Assembly (NCBI GenBank): GCA_000499405.2
Contig: HG738140.1
Coordinates: forward strand, 1 to 64,000
Length of the DNA stretch: 64,000 bases
Direction of reading: 5' to 3'
From: Onchocerca volvulus
Lineage: Eukaryota > Nematoda > Chromadorea > Rhabditida > Onchocercidae
Below, piece after piece: positions 38,134 through 51,599 of the stretch. Each line of letters begins with the position of its first letter. Within the stretch, counting starts at the first letter, position 1. The position numbers and the translations under genes were made by a program. The notes beneath the pieces were generated by a model. That model searched no databases. It was given only the letters and a program-made list of their open reading frames with translations, and had not been told where the DNA came from.

Positions 38134-41100
38134 TCAAAAACGTCGTACTCCGCTCCAAGCACCAGCAGCTGCAGCTGTTGCTTGTGCATTACCCATTGTT
38201 GGAAACTGCTCTTCGGATTGCATATCTAGCTGCCACGGTGCACCCTTGATTTCCACTTCAACACGAGGTGGTGGTGGTGGCTGTTCCATAACACGTGGAG
38301 ATATATATTGACGACGTTCCTTAAATTGACACTTTATCAAATTACATTATTAAAAACTAGGTCTCTCTTATTATAAAAACTTTAACAGCAGATAATTTGA
38401 TATTACTCATATTCATCCCACTGATCTCTCAACTTTGCATAAAACTAACTACAAGTAAATTTCAGTGCGCAAAATGAGAGACTTTTTGACAAGGAAATAT
38501 GAAAAGAAGTAAGTATAATCCAGGTCACATTACTTTGACTTAGACTCCTCAGTTAGCTACTCCACTTATTACTATAAATTTCGAAAAAAGTCATTTCCAA
38601 TTGCTGGCTGTGAAATATATAATCCTGCAGAACATTTCACCTATAACATCCACGAAATCAATTTCAATTTCGTAAAAATTAATTCCGTGAAATCATTTGT
38701 CAAGTGTGGATTTTAATTTGCTGAGCAAACTGAAATCCGGATGTCAATAAGTTGCTTATACCTGATGTTATTTGTTATCTCAGATCAAAAAAAAAAACAA
38801 TTATGTGTTAGTTTCTCATATAAAATCAATTTAAAAACCTGCAAAAATTCTTCTTCTTCTCGACGCAACTGCTCAATACAATCGTATACCGCATCTTCGT
38901 CTTTGCCTGCAATCACAACCAGATTCGGGTCTGGATCGGTGCACCTTGGCAAACGGATTTCCACCTTGAACTCATCCATGACCTGAATTACCTTCAACTG
39001 AGTATACCTTTACGGGAAAATTTTATTTTTAGCTAAATTATTTAATTACAATCTAGACTTTTTAAATATTCTGCATTTTATAATGGACTGATAAATTATT
39101 TAATGTTTGATAAAGTGGTAATCGATCGGCTGAAACTGTCATAGTTAAGTAGTAGCCTATCAGATGGGAAGCAATCTTAAGATAAAAGCTTTTGAAGCGT
39201 AAGTTTTGTGATCAAAATCTTTGAAGGCCAATATTTCTTTACTTCACACAATTCTATATTTGTGGGAATTGGAATTTTGAGCCATGAATTGAATCCTTAT
39301 GCATATGCTAATTTTTTAACTCATGTGATACTTACCTTTTTCAGATTACGACCTTTCTGGCCTATTAAACGTGGATGAAAAGTTGCATCCAGAAAAATTT
39401 CTTGAGTGAAAAGAGATTGCGCTTCACCAATTATTGCTTCCATTTCTTCTTTACATGCTTTGCAGTTTGCCTCATAACCTAAAAATTACAGCATCTGAAA
39501 TTCAATGGTTGCCAACGTTTCCTTAATTTGAAAATTTTAAATCTCGTATAAAATACTTTCAGATTCATCAAGAACCTGATGAATTATTTCGTCATTTGCT
39601 TTACATCAACCATTTTTTTAAGAATTCAAAGATTAGCTAGAAATAAAATTACTAGTCTAGAAAATACCAGTAAGCGTAATTGTGTCTGGGGGATCGTTAC
39701 TGGATCGAGGAAAAGCGATTAGAACATCATGTTTAGCACGCAATTCGTTTACAACTTTACCACGTGGACCAATTAAACGAACGTGATATTCTGACGGGAC
39801 ATCAAAGCTAAGCTTGAAAGAGCGCAGACGCTAAAATTCAAAAAATTTTCTCAAATTTTGCGAATCATCAAGGATAGTATTGTAAGAAAGGAGCGGGAAA
39901 AATCGAAAAAATATGTACATGCTGAAATTAATATCACTTGTATAAAAAATTCCTGCACCTTTGATTGAAAAATTTATTCTTTGCCTCCTCAGAACCATTT
40001 AAAAAAAAAATTGTTTTTATGAATTTCATTTTTTTTACGTGCCATTTGCACTGTCTTGAATGATATAAATTAAGAAGACCTTATCTTTTAGTAATATAGC
40101 CGCTTTCTTTTTCCTTTTTTCTTTGCAAATGATTGGAAAAAAATAATAATAATAATTGAATAACAGAAAATAAGTGAATACTCGAATTTCTGCTGCTTCT
40201 TCAAATTCACCAACACGCTTCAATATGTCCGTCACGGCGGATTCAACATTCTCAGTCGTTCCAGTTATCATTATTTCATCTAAATGTGTGTCCTCTGGTG
40301 GTATCGAAATATTGACATCATGCGCTTGCATCAAAGAACGTATTGTTTCACCGCTTCTACCAATTAGAAAACGATGATGTTCGAATGCAACATTCACCTA
40401 AATCTTTGAATATATCTTATACATCGCTGTAACTAAAGAAAAAGAACTTTGTATACAAAGAATGATTTCAAAAACGTAGCTCTCTAAAATATGGCTCATC
40501 ATCTTCCCAAGCAATGAATACTCATTAAATAGAGTAGACGACAAGAATTAAAGCATTGTACCTATAGCATCAATCGAAACTTTAGAAAGGCAATAGATAA
40601 CTAACGTTTTGAGAGAAAATGTACACCATAAAAAACTTTACCGTTCTGGTGATGGGCACTAGAGCTTTAAGCGCTTCAGCCGCTTCTTTACAGCGTGTGT
40701 CTCGTCCATTAATGGTGATAGTATCAAGTAATGATGGACCATCATCATCCATATTCTTTTCAGTTTCGTTTTGGGCATTTTCTAAAATAAACTACGGAGA
40801 ACATAAAAACAAAACACTGAATGGAATAAAAAGAATAAAATATAAGCAAGTGTTGCTTATAGAAAGAAAAGTGATTTTGACTTACAGATTCAAGAAAAAT
40901 CCATAGATTAAGAATAAAACTTTTCCCATAAAAAAGCTTCAATTATAGACAGCTCCAAAATTAAAATGAGCAATCTGACATTGAAATCATGATAATGTTT
41001 TCCGTCCGCAGATTTTGCATAAAACAAATCACTCCTTTCTGGGAGAACAATATGAAATAAAGCTCAAAAACTGATGAACAAATAAAACTTTGACTGAATA

Positions 41101-44100
41101 AACAGATTTCATGTAACGATGGATTGAATTCTCATGAAAAAATTTCTAAACTACCTCGCAATCTTCGATCCGGAAACTTGATTTGAACATTATATTTCGA
41201 TTGAAGTTCTTGGATTTTTTGTCCACGATTCGAAAGCAAAGCACGATGGTGTTCTCCTGGAATCTCGATCTTCAAAGTTATCTGTGATTCCTGCAACAAG
41301 AGAAAGACTTTTAGATGATATCATCTCATCTAAATGCTTATTTATCAACAATTAGCAGGATGGCAAGAAATAAGCAGCGGAAAAAAAAAAAAAAAACATG
41401 AAGATGAATGACTTTAAGGCATAAAAATGATATGATATAAAGGAAGGAAACACAGAATCATTTTATGGAACAAAACAAATTTTTTCAATAATCTTTTTTT
41501 TTAAAATAATCTTTCTTTAATAAAATATTCGAACTGACCAAATCTTCTACAATCTCTTCAATTCGAGCCTTCGCACATTCCACGCACTGTTTACTTCCTT
41601 TCAATGTCACCTTGCTATCACTTGTACCAGCACGAGGAAATGAAATTATCACACCACCATTCTGATCCTGAATTTCACGTAGTACTGCGGCACCCCGAAT
41701 GACAAAATGCCGATGATGTTTGGGATCAACTTCCATTTTAGCTTCAACATTCTCATTCTGAAAAAAATTTTCAGCAAATTTTTCTGGTAAATTTCTTAAT
41801 GTATGGTAAATTCATTCCTATAACTCTGTTAATTTCTTTCAAAATGCACAATATATAATGAAATTTCCAATGTTTCATCTCTTACTCTAATTACGATAAC
41901 GAAAGATATAAAAATAAAAAAATAATTCCCAAAATATTGAGATTAACACACTACAAAGTTTGCTAGGTAAAATCTTTTGAAGCATTCACAATCAAACATC
42001 TCATGATTCATTCAGCAATTGTAATGTGATTGACACTATTATTCCATTAAAATAACTATACTGCATTCCATTTAACAACTACACTGCATTCAATTTGCAA
42101 AAGATATATTATTATTCTAAAGTGCTACAAATCCTAACTAGTAATTCGAAGTGATTTAGCACATAATGAAATCATATTTTTTTTACTACGGAAATAGAAA
42201 TGTGCGCGATATCGTTAAAACAAAAGCTCTTACCAGTTCCGTTATCATGGACTCAAGCTGTTTTTTCACTTCTGTCACATCTTCTTTCTTGCCAACAAGG
42301 TGAATAATATCTTTGTCGGTGTCAGTATCGCGCGGAAATAATATACGAACATCGGGAAACATTTCGCGGATCTAAATACAATATCGTCATTAATAACATG
42401 AAAATATTTTGTAATGATTTTTGCACATTATTTATGCTACGCTAACTCATTTCGATCGTTTTCAATTCATTTATTATAAACAATCTTTGTTAATTATCCA
42501 GATTATTAGCAGTCTGCTGTCTAAGATCAAAAATGAAGAGAATTCATTCCAGTGTAGGAAGCATTAGAATTACATCTGCAAATATATAAATCGGAAAAGT
42601 TAAGAATTGACCACATTTATCACTTGCAAATTTACTCTTCTAAATTGCATTTGAAACGAACCTTTCTGATTCGCGAACCTCCTTTTCCAATAATAAATCT
42701 ATGGAATTCGGGCTTTGCTGAGACAGAATCTTCAAAGCTCGAAAGTTCCCGATCTTTTGCTAAAGCCATCAACATTTTTTCGGCTCGTGCGACGTCATCT
42801 TTAGGACCACGGATGCTGACCTGCAGTATTAAATTTGGAAAATGTTTGTAAAGACAAAAATGAAAAAAAAAAATGGATAACATGTAAAAAGTCACAAAAA
42901 ATATTGAAAGGATGGACAATTTTAAAGCGTCAAATGAAATGGATATGAGTTCAACCTATCGAATTTGATTACACAAAAAATGTTTATATTTGGGAACATG
43001 CACACTATTTAGATTATTGATATCGTAGAATTGATCACATAAAAATTTTGCTTAATCATTTGATTAACGGAAACTTTACATAAGAAAGCTTGAAAAAAAA
43101 ACATATGAGTAGCACCACAGGTAAGAAAATTAGATACTAGATTTCTTGCCTCTGGTGCTACTCATTTGTTCTTTTTAGATTTGGAGTGCGCAAAAAAAGT
43201 TATTTTGCTGGAAAACAACTTCTATTTCTCCTTTTTTCCTTCCTGCTTTATTATCATCAATTCGATAGCTAATGAAAAGTATAATTTGTAACAAGACGCA
43301 TAAGAACCTTATCTGAAGTAGTCTTTTCTAACGGAAATTTGATATGTACACCGCCACATTCATCCTGTATGTCGAGTATAAGCCGACGACCTCCACCAAG
43401 AAGACGAGAATGAATTTTTTGAGGAATATTCACTTCCACTGTCGTAATGTTAGCCTTAAATAGTTTATCATGATATCCAGCGATTAAGCACTAAGAGAAT
43501 AATTACTTAATCAATTTTAATTTTTCGAATTCCATTTGAAACTTTGAACCTGATTGGGAGACCGAAAATAACGTTGAATCCCGCTATTAGAAAAAAGTGT
43601 TGCCATCTTGCATAACATTCTTAAAAAGGAATAATATAAATGTATTTTGACTATCGCCAATCTTACCAATTCATTTTGAATTTTGGTTAGCTGTTCAACA
43701 GCTTTTTCCACATTTGTTTTTTTCCCTGTAACTATAATTTTGTCTTCGCCGCTTTCACCACCAGGTAAATCGATTCGTGTTTGAGTCTCTTCACGGATTT
43801 TCCTGATGTTAGTACCACCCTTACCAATTATATGTTTATGAAATTCTTTGAATATGGGAACTGTCATTTGGAAATTACTTTCCAGCTGAAATATAACAAA
43901 CTTCACTTCCTCTTCTCTTTGAGAAATCATGACTGTTATATAAAATTGAATCTAGATCAAAATTACACTGGAAAAGAATGAAGAAGAAATTAAAGTCCAT
44001 ATCATAAATCAAACTATGATTAGAAAGAGCCGATACTCACCAGGTCCTTGTTCATCGCAGTTAATTGTTTGTAAGCCTTATCAACTTCAACTCTATCACC

Positions 44101-47100
44101 TCTCAGGTTAACAATATCCGACTTTTTTCCAGGATCTGGAAATGAGAAAATAACCGATGGAAATTGTTCACGAAGTTTTTGCACTGTTTCACCTTTCGCG
44201 CCAATTAATTGTTTGTGAAAACGTTGCTCGATGAGTATATCACGACTTTTCTCGTTCTCCTGGAAAAAAAAGGAATGAGATAAATATATATATAAATATC
44301 GGTTGATAAAAACTACATCACATTAATCCACAATTAGAAAAGCTGAAGATTACAGAAGATCATGAAATTTTAAAACCTGTTAAAGCCACATATATGGTTT
44401 TTCGTTCATGCAATTATTGCATCCTATGGGCTTTTTAATGTATTTTTGATTTCAGTGAGTAAAAATAAGTTTTTAGCATTTTGGAAAAGGTATCAAAATT
44501 TATGATATATTCAAAAATACAAAACCATTCACCAAACGGAAACCGATATTTCAGCATATAAAATGTACACTATCAAACATACGATTCTCTTGACGATTTC
44601 GGTTATTTCTTCGATAGCTTTTTTCACACCTTCTTTATTACCTTCGATTTTGATTTCATCCGAATTCGTCTGTTCATTCGGAATACTTATCTGGACTCCA
44701 GTTTCATCCTTGATTTTGGAAACTGAAGCAAAATATTAGTAAGCAACATGCAGTGACCGGAAAGCAATACAATTAGCTAAGCTTACTTCACTTCCATATT
44801 TCATTTCCAGAAACTCTTGGTCAAAAGAAAAAAATGACAAACTATTGTGGAAGAAAAATTTTATTTCTAGGCTTCCAATGTTTAGATAGTTTTCGTTTCC
44901 AGTAAAGTTTTAAAACAATGGTCAAAAAAACAATGATCTTCGTACAATCAATCGACATACGTAGTGACAAAAAATTTATGTATCAGCGAATAACAGCTTA
45001 TGAATGGTTTATCATGATTTGACATGACCGACATTTCAAATCATACGGAGTGGAAGGAAATTCAAAATGCTTAATATTATTTCAGTATTGCTTTCATATC
45101 ATTTCAATGTGTTTTAATATTTAGGCTAAGCGGGAAAATATATAATAGTGAATCATAAGAAAAAAGACAAACTCAGAGCTCCTCCTCTGCCGATAACATG
45201 ACGATGAAGTGATGGACTGACTCTAATGGTTTCCGAAGACATTTTTTCGGTCAAACGCTTGATTTCGCAGCGTAATGACATCTGTGCTTTCTTCACTTCT
45301 TCTGGTGCCCCTTCCAAATAGATTAAACCATCTTGTTCAAACCCAATCTGAACTTTGTCTTTGTTTGGAACCAAAGTCTAAAAATAAAAAACAAAATAAG
45401 GATGTATAAGAATGTGAAAGTTATTTTAATTTGATCAGATCTAATAAATTTTCCAATTTTTCGAATTCCAAAAAAAGTGGACTAATTTAAAGACGTATGG
45501 TTGATGTTCAAAAAATGTTTGACGTTCTCTCAGTCTTATAAATGATTACAAAAAAGAGAAAAAAAAAAACTGATACTGAGACACTGACCAAAAAAAATCT
45601 CTGAACACAATTAAATAAAATAATAACAAGCAATCAAACATAAATACCTCTAAAGTGGCTCCTTTTGGACCGATGAGAAATTTATGCATCCACGGCTCAC
45701 AAGTGATTTCTGCCGTAATGACACTACTTGCTTTAGCATAAACCATTGCCAATGCTTCACCTAATTTCGTTGGATCACCACGTAAAGTTATAGTATCAGA
45801 ATCTTCCTCTTCCGGCGGTACTTCGACGCTTACACCAGTTGCTTTTAATATTTCAGCTAATCCACGTCGCTGAGGCCCAACAACATAACGATGCTGTGCA
45901 CGCGTTACCTAAATCTTCACGAAATAAACATTTCCAATCAAGTTATCATAAAATCTGATTCCGATAAATATTATAGTAGATGACAATGAACCAGTGCTGC
46001 GAGATTAGATACACATTAGAAAAATTTTAATTAGCTGAAAAACATGACATATGTTGACTGATCAATTTATATAAAACAAATGTGGATCCGAAAATTAAAA
46101 ATATCAATAACCATAAAATGAAGGAGAAAATTTTCGTTTTTTATTAAAAAATTATTAGAAGCGCAAAATTTTTTTTTGTAGTAAGTGCCCTGATGATGGC
46201 ATAATAAAAAAACTGTTTATTCAAAATAATTACCTGACATGTCACTGGTTTCACTATTGCTTTCATATTTTCATAAATTTGACGAACAGCTGCAGCTGCA
46301 TGATGAACACCCTCCTTCTCACCAGTAATGACAATTACTTCACTGGATGCAGTTGGTGGTGGGATGTTAATTTTGGCACCTGTCTTAGAGGCTAATTCAT
46401 CGATCGTTTCATTGAACGGTCCACGGATGAACGGATAATAAATGCGTGGTATCATCAAGTGTTCTTGTGCTAATTTCGACTGAAAAATTTTTTAAGATTT
46501 CAACATATTCTTAAAAGTAACATGTATTAAGGTAGAAACCAATTATATAGAATGATTTAGGCAAATTTGTAGTTGCAAGGATTCACTACAATCAAATCAC
46601 TACGACAACTAAGCTTTTAACTTCAACAACCATCAGTTGCAACAATCCGAAATTCACTTGAGTAGTATTCTTCTCTACCAGCGACAAAGGTAAGAATAAT
46701 TGTTTGTCACGAAGATGAATCACTCTTCAGCAATCAATAAAACCTTTCTCAACAACATTCATTCATCTCTGTCACACAAGACACAAAAAACATCCTCACT
46801 CCTATTTGCTGACCTGGTCGAATCATAACAGCAAGAATCAATCTCCAATAAAACCAAACTACAAAATCAAATTGCAAGGTATTTGAGCTATAGTAACGCA
46901 TATGTAAAAATATGCACGCGTATTCGAATGCAACATTGCGCCAAAATTTCAAAGCAATAGGTAAGAACTTTCCGACATCTAAGATTTTGAACTGATATAG
47001 ATAAACGCGTGTTTAAGAACTTTCGGAAACTTAAGATTCTGAATAGATTTTACATTTTTATTTATATTGATTAGCTGGATTCGGACATGCGAAGTATGGT

Positions 47101-49409
47101 CGATCTCTACAGACACACGTTCTGGTGGCCGGGTCCAGTTAGTTATCAATAATAATGGTAACAATAGTGATATTAATAACAATAATAAAATAATAATGGT
47201 TAATAGTCGTGAAAAATAACAATAATTATAATAATTACAATAGTAATAAATAGTAATTTAAAAGCATAACGTCAAATCCTACCTGTTTATCGCTTACGAG
47301 CTGAATTTCATGCACTGCTTTTTCGATACCATCACGTGGACCAATTATTTTGATGATGTCACTCGGTGAATCACGACCTGGTACCATTATTCGGCAATCC
47401 GTATCTTGCTCTAATTGTCGCAACTTAATACCTTCTCTTCCTAGAGTAGAAAGAATAGTAAGAATTTTGCGATAAGTACTGAAGTAACATTAAATTCAAT
47501 TCAACCGGCAAAAAAACTGATTTAAGAGAATTCAGAATAAATCTTGGTACAAATAATCATACTTCCTAAATTTACAGATAAATGCATGAATATATGACAC
47601 GAATATATTTTGTATCAATAAAATACCGCCCATTTCCAAAAATTATCTCAAACAGACCGATCAAAACACGATGATGTTCCTTCGGTATTGCAATTTCACG
47701 AGCCGCCTGCGTCTTCAACTTGCGTGCAACATGTGAACGTGCTTCTTCAACCCGTTGACGTTTTCCAGTGATTAGGAGCGTTAATGAATGATCTTTAGCT
47801 TCACAAATTTCAATTTGTGTGCCAGTTGCTAAAGCTATTTCGTTACATTTTTGCTGTTCTTCATTAGTATTTCCGAAATTTTTATTACTGGTTCTTGATG
47901 CACGTTCATCACCAGAAAGATGATACACCTGGAAAAGATTTAAACTATAGCTTTTACAATGACTAAACAATATCCTAATCTAGAATAAATGGACTGCACA
48001 GTAAATTACATTTACGAAAATCAGTGTAAAATTCATGCAGGGAACGCGAGAGTAACCTAAACAACTTTTACACAATCGAAACATTTAATATAATCTATTT
48101 TAACATAGTTTATTCCTTTTATTCAGACTGTCTACGATTCGGATGTACAGTCTGAGAGAGCAACACATAACAGTGTCATCCCATCTCGTTTGCAATTGTT
48201 CATACATATTTCTTCAGCGCTTTTGCATATTAACTACTGCTATTTCCATAACGCAGTTCACTCGAATAGGTGTGAAATGTATCATTCTGCATTTCATAGA
48301 ATAAAAAACAAAACGAAACTTTTCCTTCCCTCTTTTTTTTTTTTTCTTTTTGCCTTGTTCACCTTTAAGTCGGGAAATATGAAGTGAGACATGACAATGA
48401 CATATTGCATCATGAAAACTAAAACTGACAAAACAAGAAATCACCTGTGTAGTTCTTTCAGAACGAACAGCGGGAGGCTTATTCCATATACCGCCGAGTA
48501 GCTGTGAAGCACATGCATTCAGTTTGTCTGGTAGTTCCGGAAAATCTGTGCTATAATCAAGGACACTGACACCGGTTTCAGGATGATTTATCCCACTTGC
48601 CCCTGCAGTACCACCGTTCTGTAGTGTTGTGTGATAACGTTCAGCACCTGGCGCTAGATTAATTGCTCCTAAAAATTTTTTAATCGGAAATTCAATACCA
48701 TAACGTTTTAAATAACATTAGAACGATTAGTTATATTACTAAGTGATCAAAAAGCAATAAATTGAATTGGTAATAAATTTATAGACTAAAGCAGTTCAAA
48801 GCATTGGCTCAAACGTTCTCCATGAACTTAGATTGATTTAGGTTTCCTACAGTACTTTTTGATTTATAATTAAAGGACCGCATCAACTAGATAATTTCAA
48901 ACTACAGTCATACGTTAGTTACCTGCTCTGTTCCATTTGAAAAATTCTATCCCACAAATCGATAGATTTTCTTTTTAGTGATTTTTGTGAATATCAACAA
49001 TGAATTAGAGTCAACCTGTAGTCGATGAGATAACATGTTACCAGTTATTAGAGTATACGATTTATATCTAAAACTACCTAAGCCGTCATTCTTATTTCGA
49101 ACTAATTCTAATTCACACAACACCATTTTTATTCAGGATAAGATTCGGTTTGGTTATTAAAGCCACAAATAACACTAACTTCAGAATAAATTTGGAAATT
49201 CAGAAATCCTACAAACAACAACAGAAGATAGAAATAATAAAAGACAGAGTAATAATATCAAAAAATATCAAGGAACAAAGGAAACTATGAAGTTTTTCTG
49301 TGAGATTTTTATTTTTCAAAATTAAAATCAATCGACAACACTAACCTTCGTTCGTTATATCAGATGATTCAGTGGATTTCTCTTGCTCATAATTTATAAC
49401 CTTTTCCAT
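38134..49409 (-). CDS. vgln-1: vigilin, multi-KH-domain RNA-binding protein
   Basis: Twenty-one exons with GT/AG ends join without a frame break to 1270 residues, the size of vigilin/HDLBP (about 1,270 in human). Exon ends, 5' to 3': 49409-49346, 48668-48445, 47928-47658, 47440-47283, 46479-46234, 45908-45648, 45377-45173, 44722-44583, 44259-44041, 43885-43667, 43454-43308, 42820-42662, 42371-42234, 41757-41539, 41290-41155, 40781-40642, 40397-40182, 39830-39668, 39478-39336, 38997-38839, 38319-38134. About 14 KH domains are visible, with GxxG loops including IGREG, IGPKGA, IGRGGA, IGAKGE, IGKGGT, IGKGGS, IGRSGE, IGPRGK and IGQKGR. Some are degenerate (RGPFN, GGGRR, IRGAA, SNRGQ), as vigilins usually show. 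The tail has a proline run and an alanine-rich stretch before GVRRF. Vigilins bind mRNA on ribosomes and the ER and affect translation and sterol handling. Introns hold a family A repeat and a long hairpin. Confidence 0.97.
43105..43165. other. 24-bp stem hairpin in a vigilin intron
   Basis: Arms 43105-43128 and 43142-43165 pair at 22 of 24 positions around a 13-nt loop. A/T-rich flanks could extend the stem. It lies in the intron between exons 11 and 12. Size and shape fit a microRNA precursor or a tiny fold-back element; nothing here shows it is processed. Confidence 0.6.
46870..47140 (-). repeat. dispersed repeat family A, inside a vigilin intron
   Basis: Inverted relative to the 10.6-kb copy: ATATGCACGCGTATTCGAAT, AAGAACTTTC twice, and the GC-rich end with TTAGCTGGATTCGGACATGC and GGCCGGGTCCAG. 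It lies in the intron between exons 4 and 5. Confidence 0.7.
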
Positions 49410-50953
49410 GTTTCATGCGAAAATTATTCACTGTGTTGTTCCGGCTCGTTATTCAACAGTGATCGGCTCGCGTGTTCCGCTGGGCTAGTTCGGGTTTCGT
49501 TTTCAGTACTGCAACGATTATTATAGATCTGATTTGATAATTAAAGCTCAATTATTGTAATAACGATAGCAATGAATAGATACAACAGATATTTATATGA
49601 TCGTGGATCGTGATCACTTTAGTACTGGGAAACAAATATAATAAGAATTCTCTTTTCACATGTTTTATTACTGATATTGCGAATTCTTTTTTGGATGGCA
49701 CTCACATTTCATAATTCGATTTTAACAGAATAAATTCTTTTAAAGAGATATTTTTGTCGAACTAAATGGCTTAGCAATCGAAAGATTCATAACAAAATAA
49801 AAATAAATATCTGAGCAGTTCATTATAGTGTTTATTGACACTTATTTCTTTTGTTTAAGAGAAACATCGGCTGAGAAAATGATCTGCATACACATTTTCC
49901 CAACAATTATTGCTACAAAACATGGAGATTTTTTTCAAGAACTTTGAAAATTGAGGATTCTATTAAATACAAAAGCCGATTTTTTACAAAAATCAGTTTT
50001 TGAAAATCTAGACCAAAGCTAATGAAATTAAGTACAGCTCAATCCTCATTTAATTACTCTCTTTATAAACTCCACAGCTTTTGAATTAATAGTATAACAG
50101 TGTTGGCCTGCCTTAATGGTGTTAATTGGCCTTGCATAAAACTGAGATGATATTCCGAAAAAAAATGAGCATAAATATGCAGCAAAAACCAGAAAGTTTC
50201 AATCATTATTTGCTAGTAGACATTTTTAAGGATGAAACTTTGAAGAATAGAAATATTCAAAAGAAAAAACTGATCTAGATGACATTTCTGGAAAATTCGA
50301 TCATCTATATCGTCCATAAATTTTTACTAGTTTATGTGCCATAAACTTTTCGAAATTCATAATAAATTCAAAAAAATAAACCTACCAAACTGCTCGTGGA
50401 AGGCCTTTGAGTAGCACCTGATAAGAAGATGCAACCCAAAACTGCAATTTTATTGCTTTTACCTGTAAATCATTCGAAAGACCAGATTACATTTATAATT
50501 ATATCAAGCAAAAATAATTATCGATAGATTCTGCTTTATAATGACCGCAGATGATCACAATTTATAGAATCAAATTGCTTTTTAAAGAAACAAAATGATC
50601 ACACCTATCCGATCAATCGATATGATAGTATCAATTTCATTAGTGAAATATCAATACGATCTTTATGTAATCTGTCCCTATAACATTTACAATGCTAACT
50701 ATAAATGTTATAGGGTAAAATACAGTTCAGAACACTTTCTTCCTAGATGCTGCCTAGCAACACAGTTTTCTCGGTTTGCTTTGAATCAGAAAAATTTTCC
50801 GTAATTTTTTTAAGAACTGAGTAGGAAGAAGCATAAATTATATTTCGTTGCTAAAAACAGAAGGCTCACTCAATTTAATATCCTGTAAATAGATGCAATT
50901 TACTGAGAAACAAAAAAAAAAAAAAAAACTAAATATCGTTCAGATGCAAGCAA
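49410..50953. other. vigilin upstream region
   Basis: About 90 bp upstream of the vigilin ATG (49440-49525) is GC-richer than its surroundings and probably 5' UTR or promoter. No TTTCAG immediately precedes the ATG. Farther out the DNA is AT-rich and includes the hairpin at 50676-50715. Confidence 0.4.
50676..50715. other. perfect 14-bp inverted repeat
   Basis: CCCTATAACATTTA (50676-50689) and TAAATGTTATAGGG (50702-50715) around a 12-nt loop; no mismatches. Confidence 0.85.
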
Positions 50954-51271
50954 CTATCCTAATATTTCCTTTAGTATTTTTTTAATTATGAAAGAATGGA
51001 TGATTATAAAACCCGTCCACCCAAATCTCCTGAACACAAATAATACTCCATTAATCTGAAGATCTTCTGGGAAACTAATTTGCGCGGACAGGTAAGCGCT
51101 CAAAATTAACGCAGCCAGTTGGATGACGAATATTAGCGTCACCAATGACGCTAATATTCGTCGCTTCGGTTTTTCGACGAATTCGACGATGAAAACGTCT
51201 CTTTGGTAACAGTGAACTAGTGAGGGAAGCGAGTATTGGAGGTGACACTGTCTTCTTTTCAATGTAAACAT
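50954..51271 (-). CDS. hypothetical membrane protein fragment
   Basis: A 105-codon minus-strand frame with one strong hydrophobic span (ASLVTLIFVIQLAALILSAY) preceded by a basic stretch (EKPKRRI). The composition resembles a single-pass or multi-pass protein, but the frame also covers a perfect palindrome and no splice partner was found. Function unknown. Confidence 0.3.
   Translation of the reverse strand: MFTLKRRQCHLQYSLPSLVHCYQRDVFIVEFVEKPKRRILASLVTLIFVIQLAALILSAYLSAQISFPEDLQINGVLFVFRRFGWTGFIIIHSFIIKKILKEILG
51125..51162. other. perfect 17-bp palindromic stem-loop
   Basis: GACGAATATTAGCGTCA (51125-51141), CCAA loop, TGACGCTAATATTCGTC (51146-51162): 17 paired bases, no mismatch. Confidence 0.95.
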
Positions 51272-51599
51272 CGAAGAGATATGCCTAGCAGATGTTTAAG
51301 AGAAAAGCAAAACGATTAATGAGAGTTGCGGAATGTGTAAGGAAGAATGAATTTGTCTATTCAGTTTTTATGTGACTATAATTTTAATGTTTGCACCTAT
51401 GTCGATGTGTTAGGCTTTCACTTAAGAGTCCCTGTTTCTATGTTTATACACCATCATTTGAATCATAGAAAAGAAAGAAAAAGTGTACAGTTTCGACGTC
51501 TGGTGGCCAAAAAATCGCAAAGATGCAGTGCTAAGAAATCGGTAACGCATGAGTGGTTGTTATCATTTATTTCCGCGACAGTTTTTAAGTTTCTTTGAA

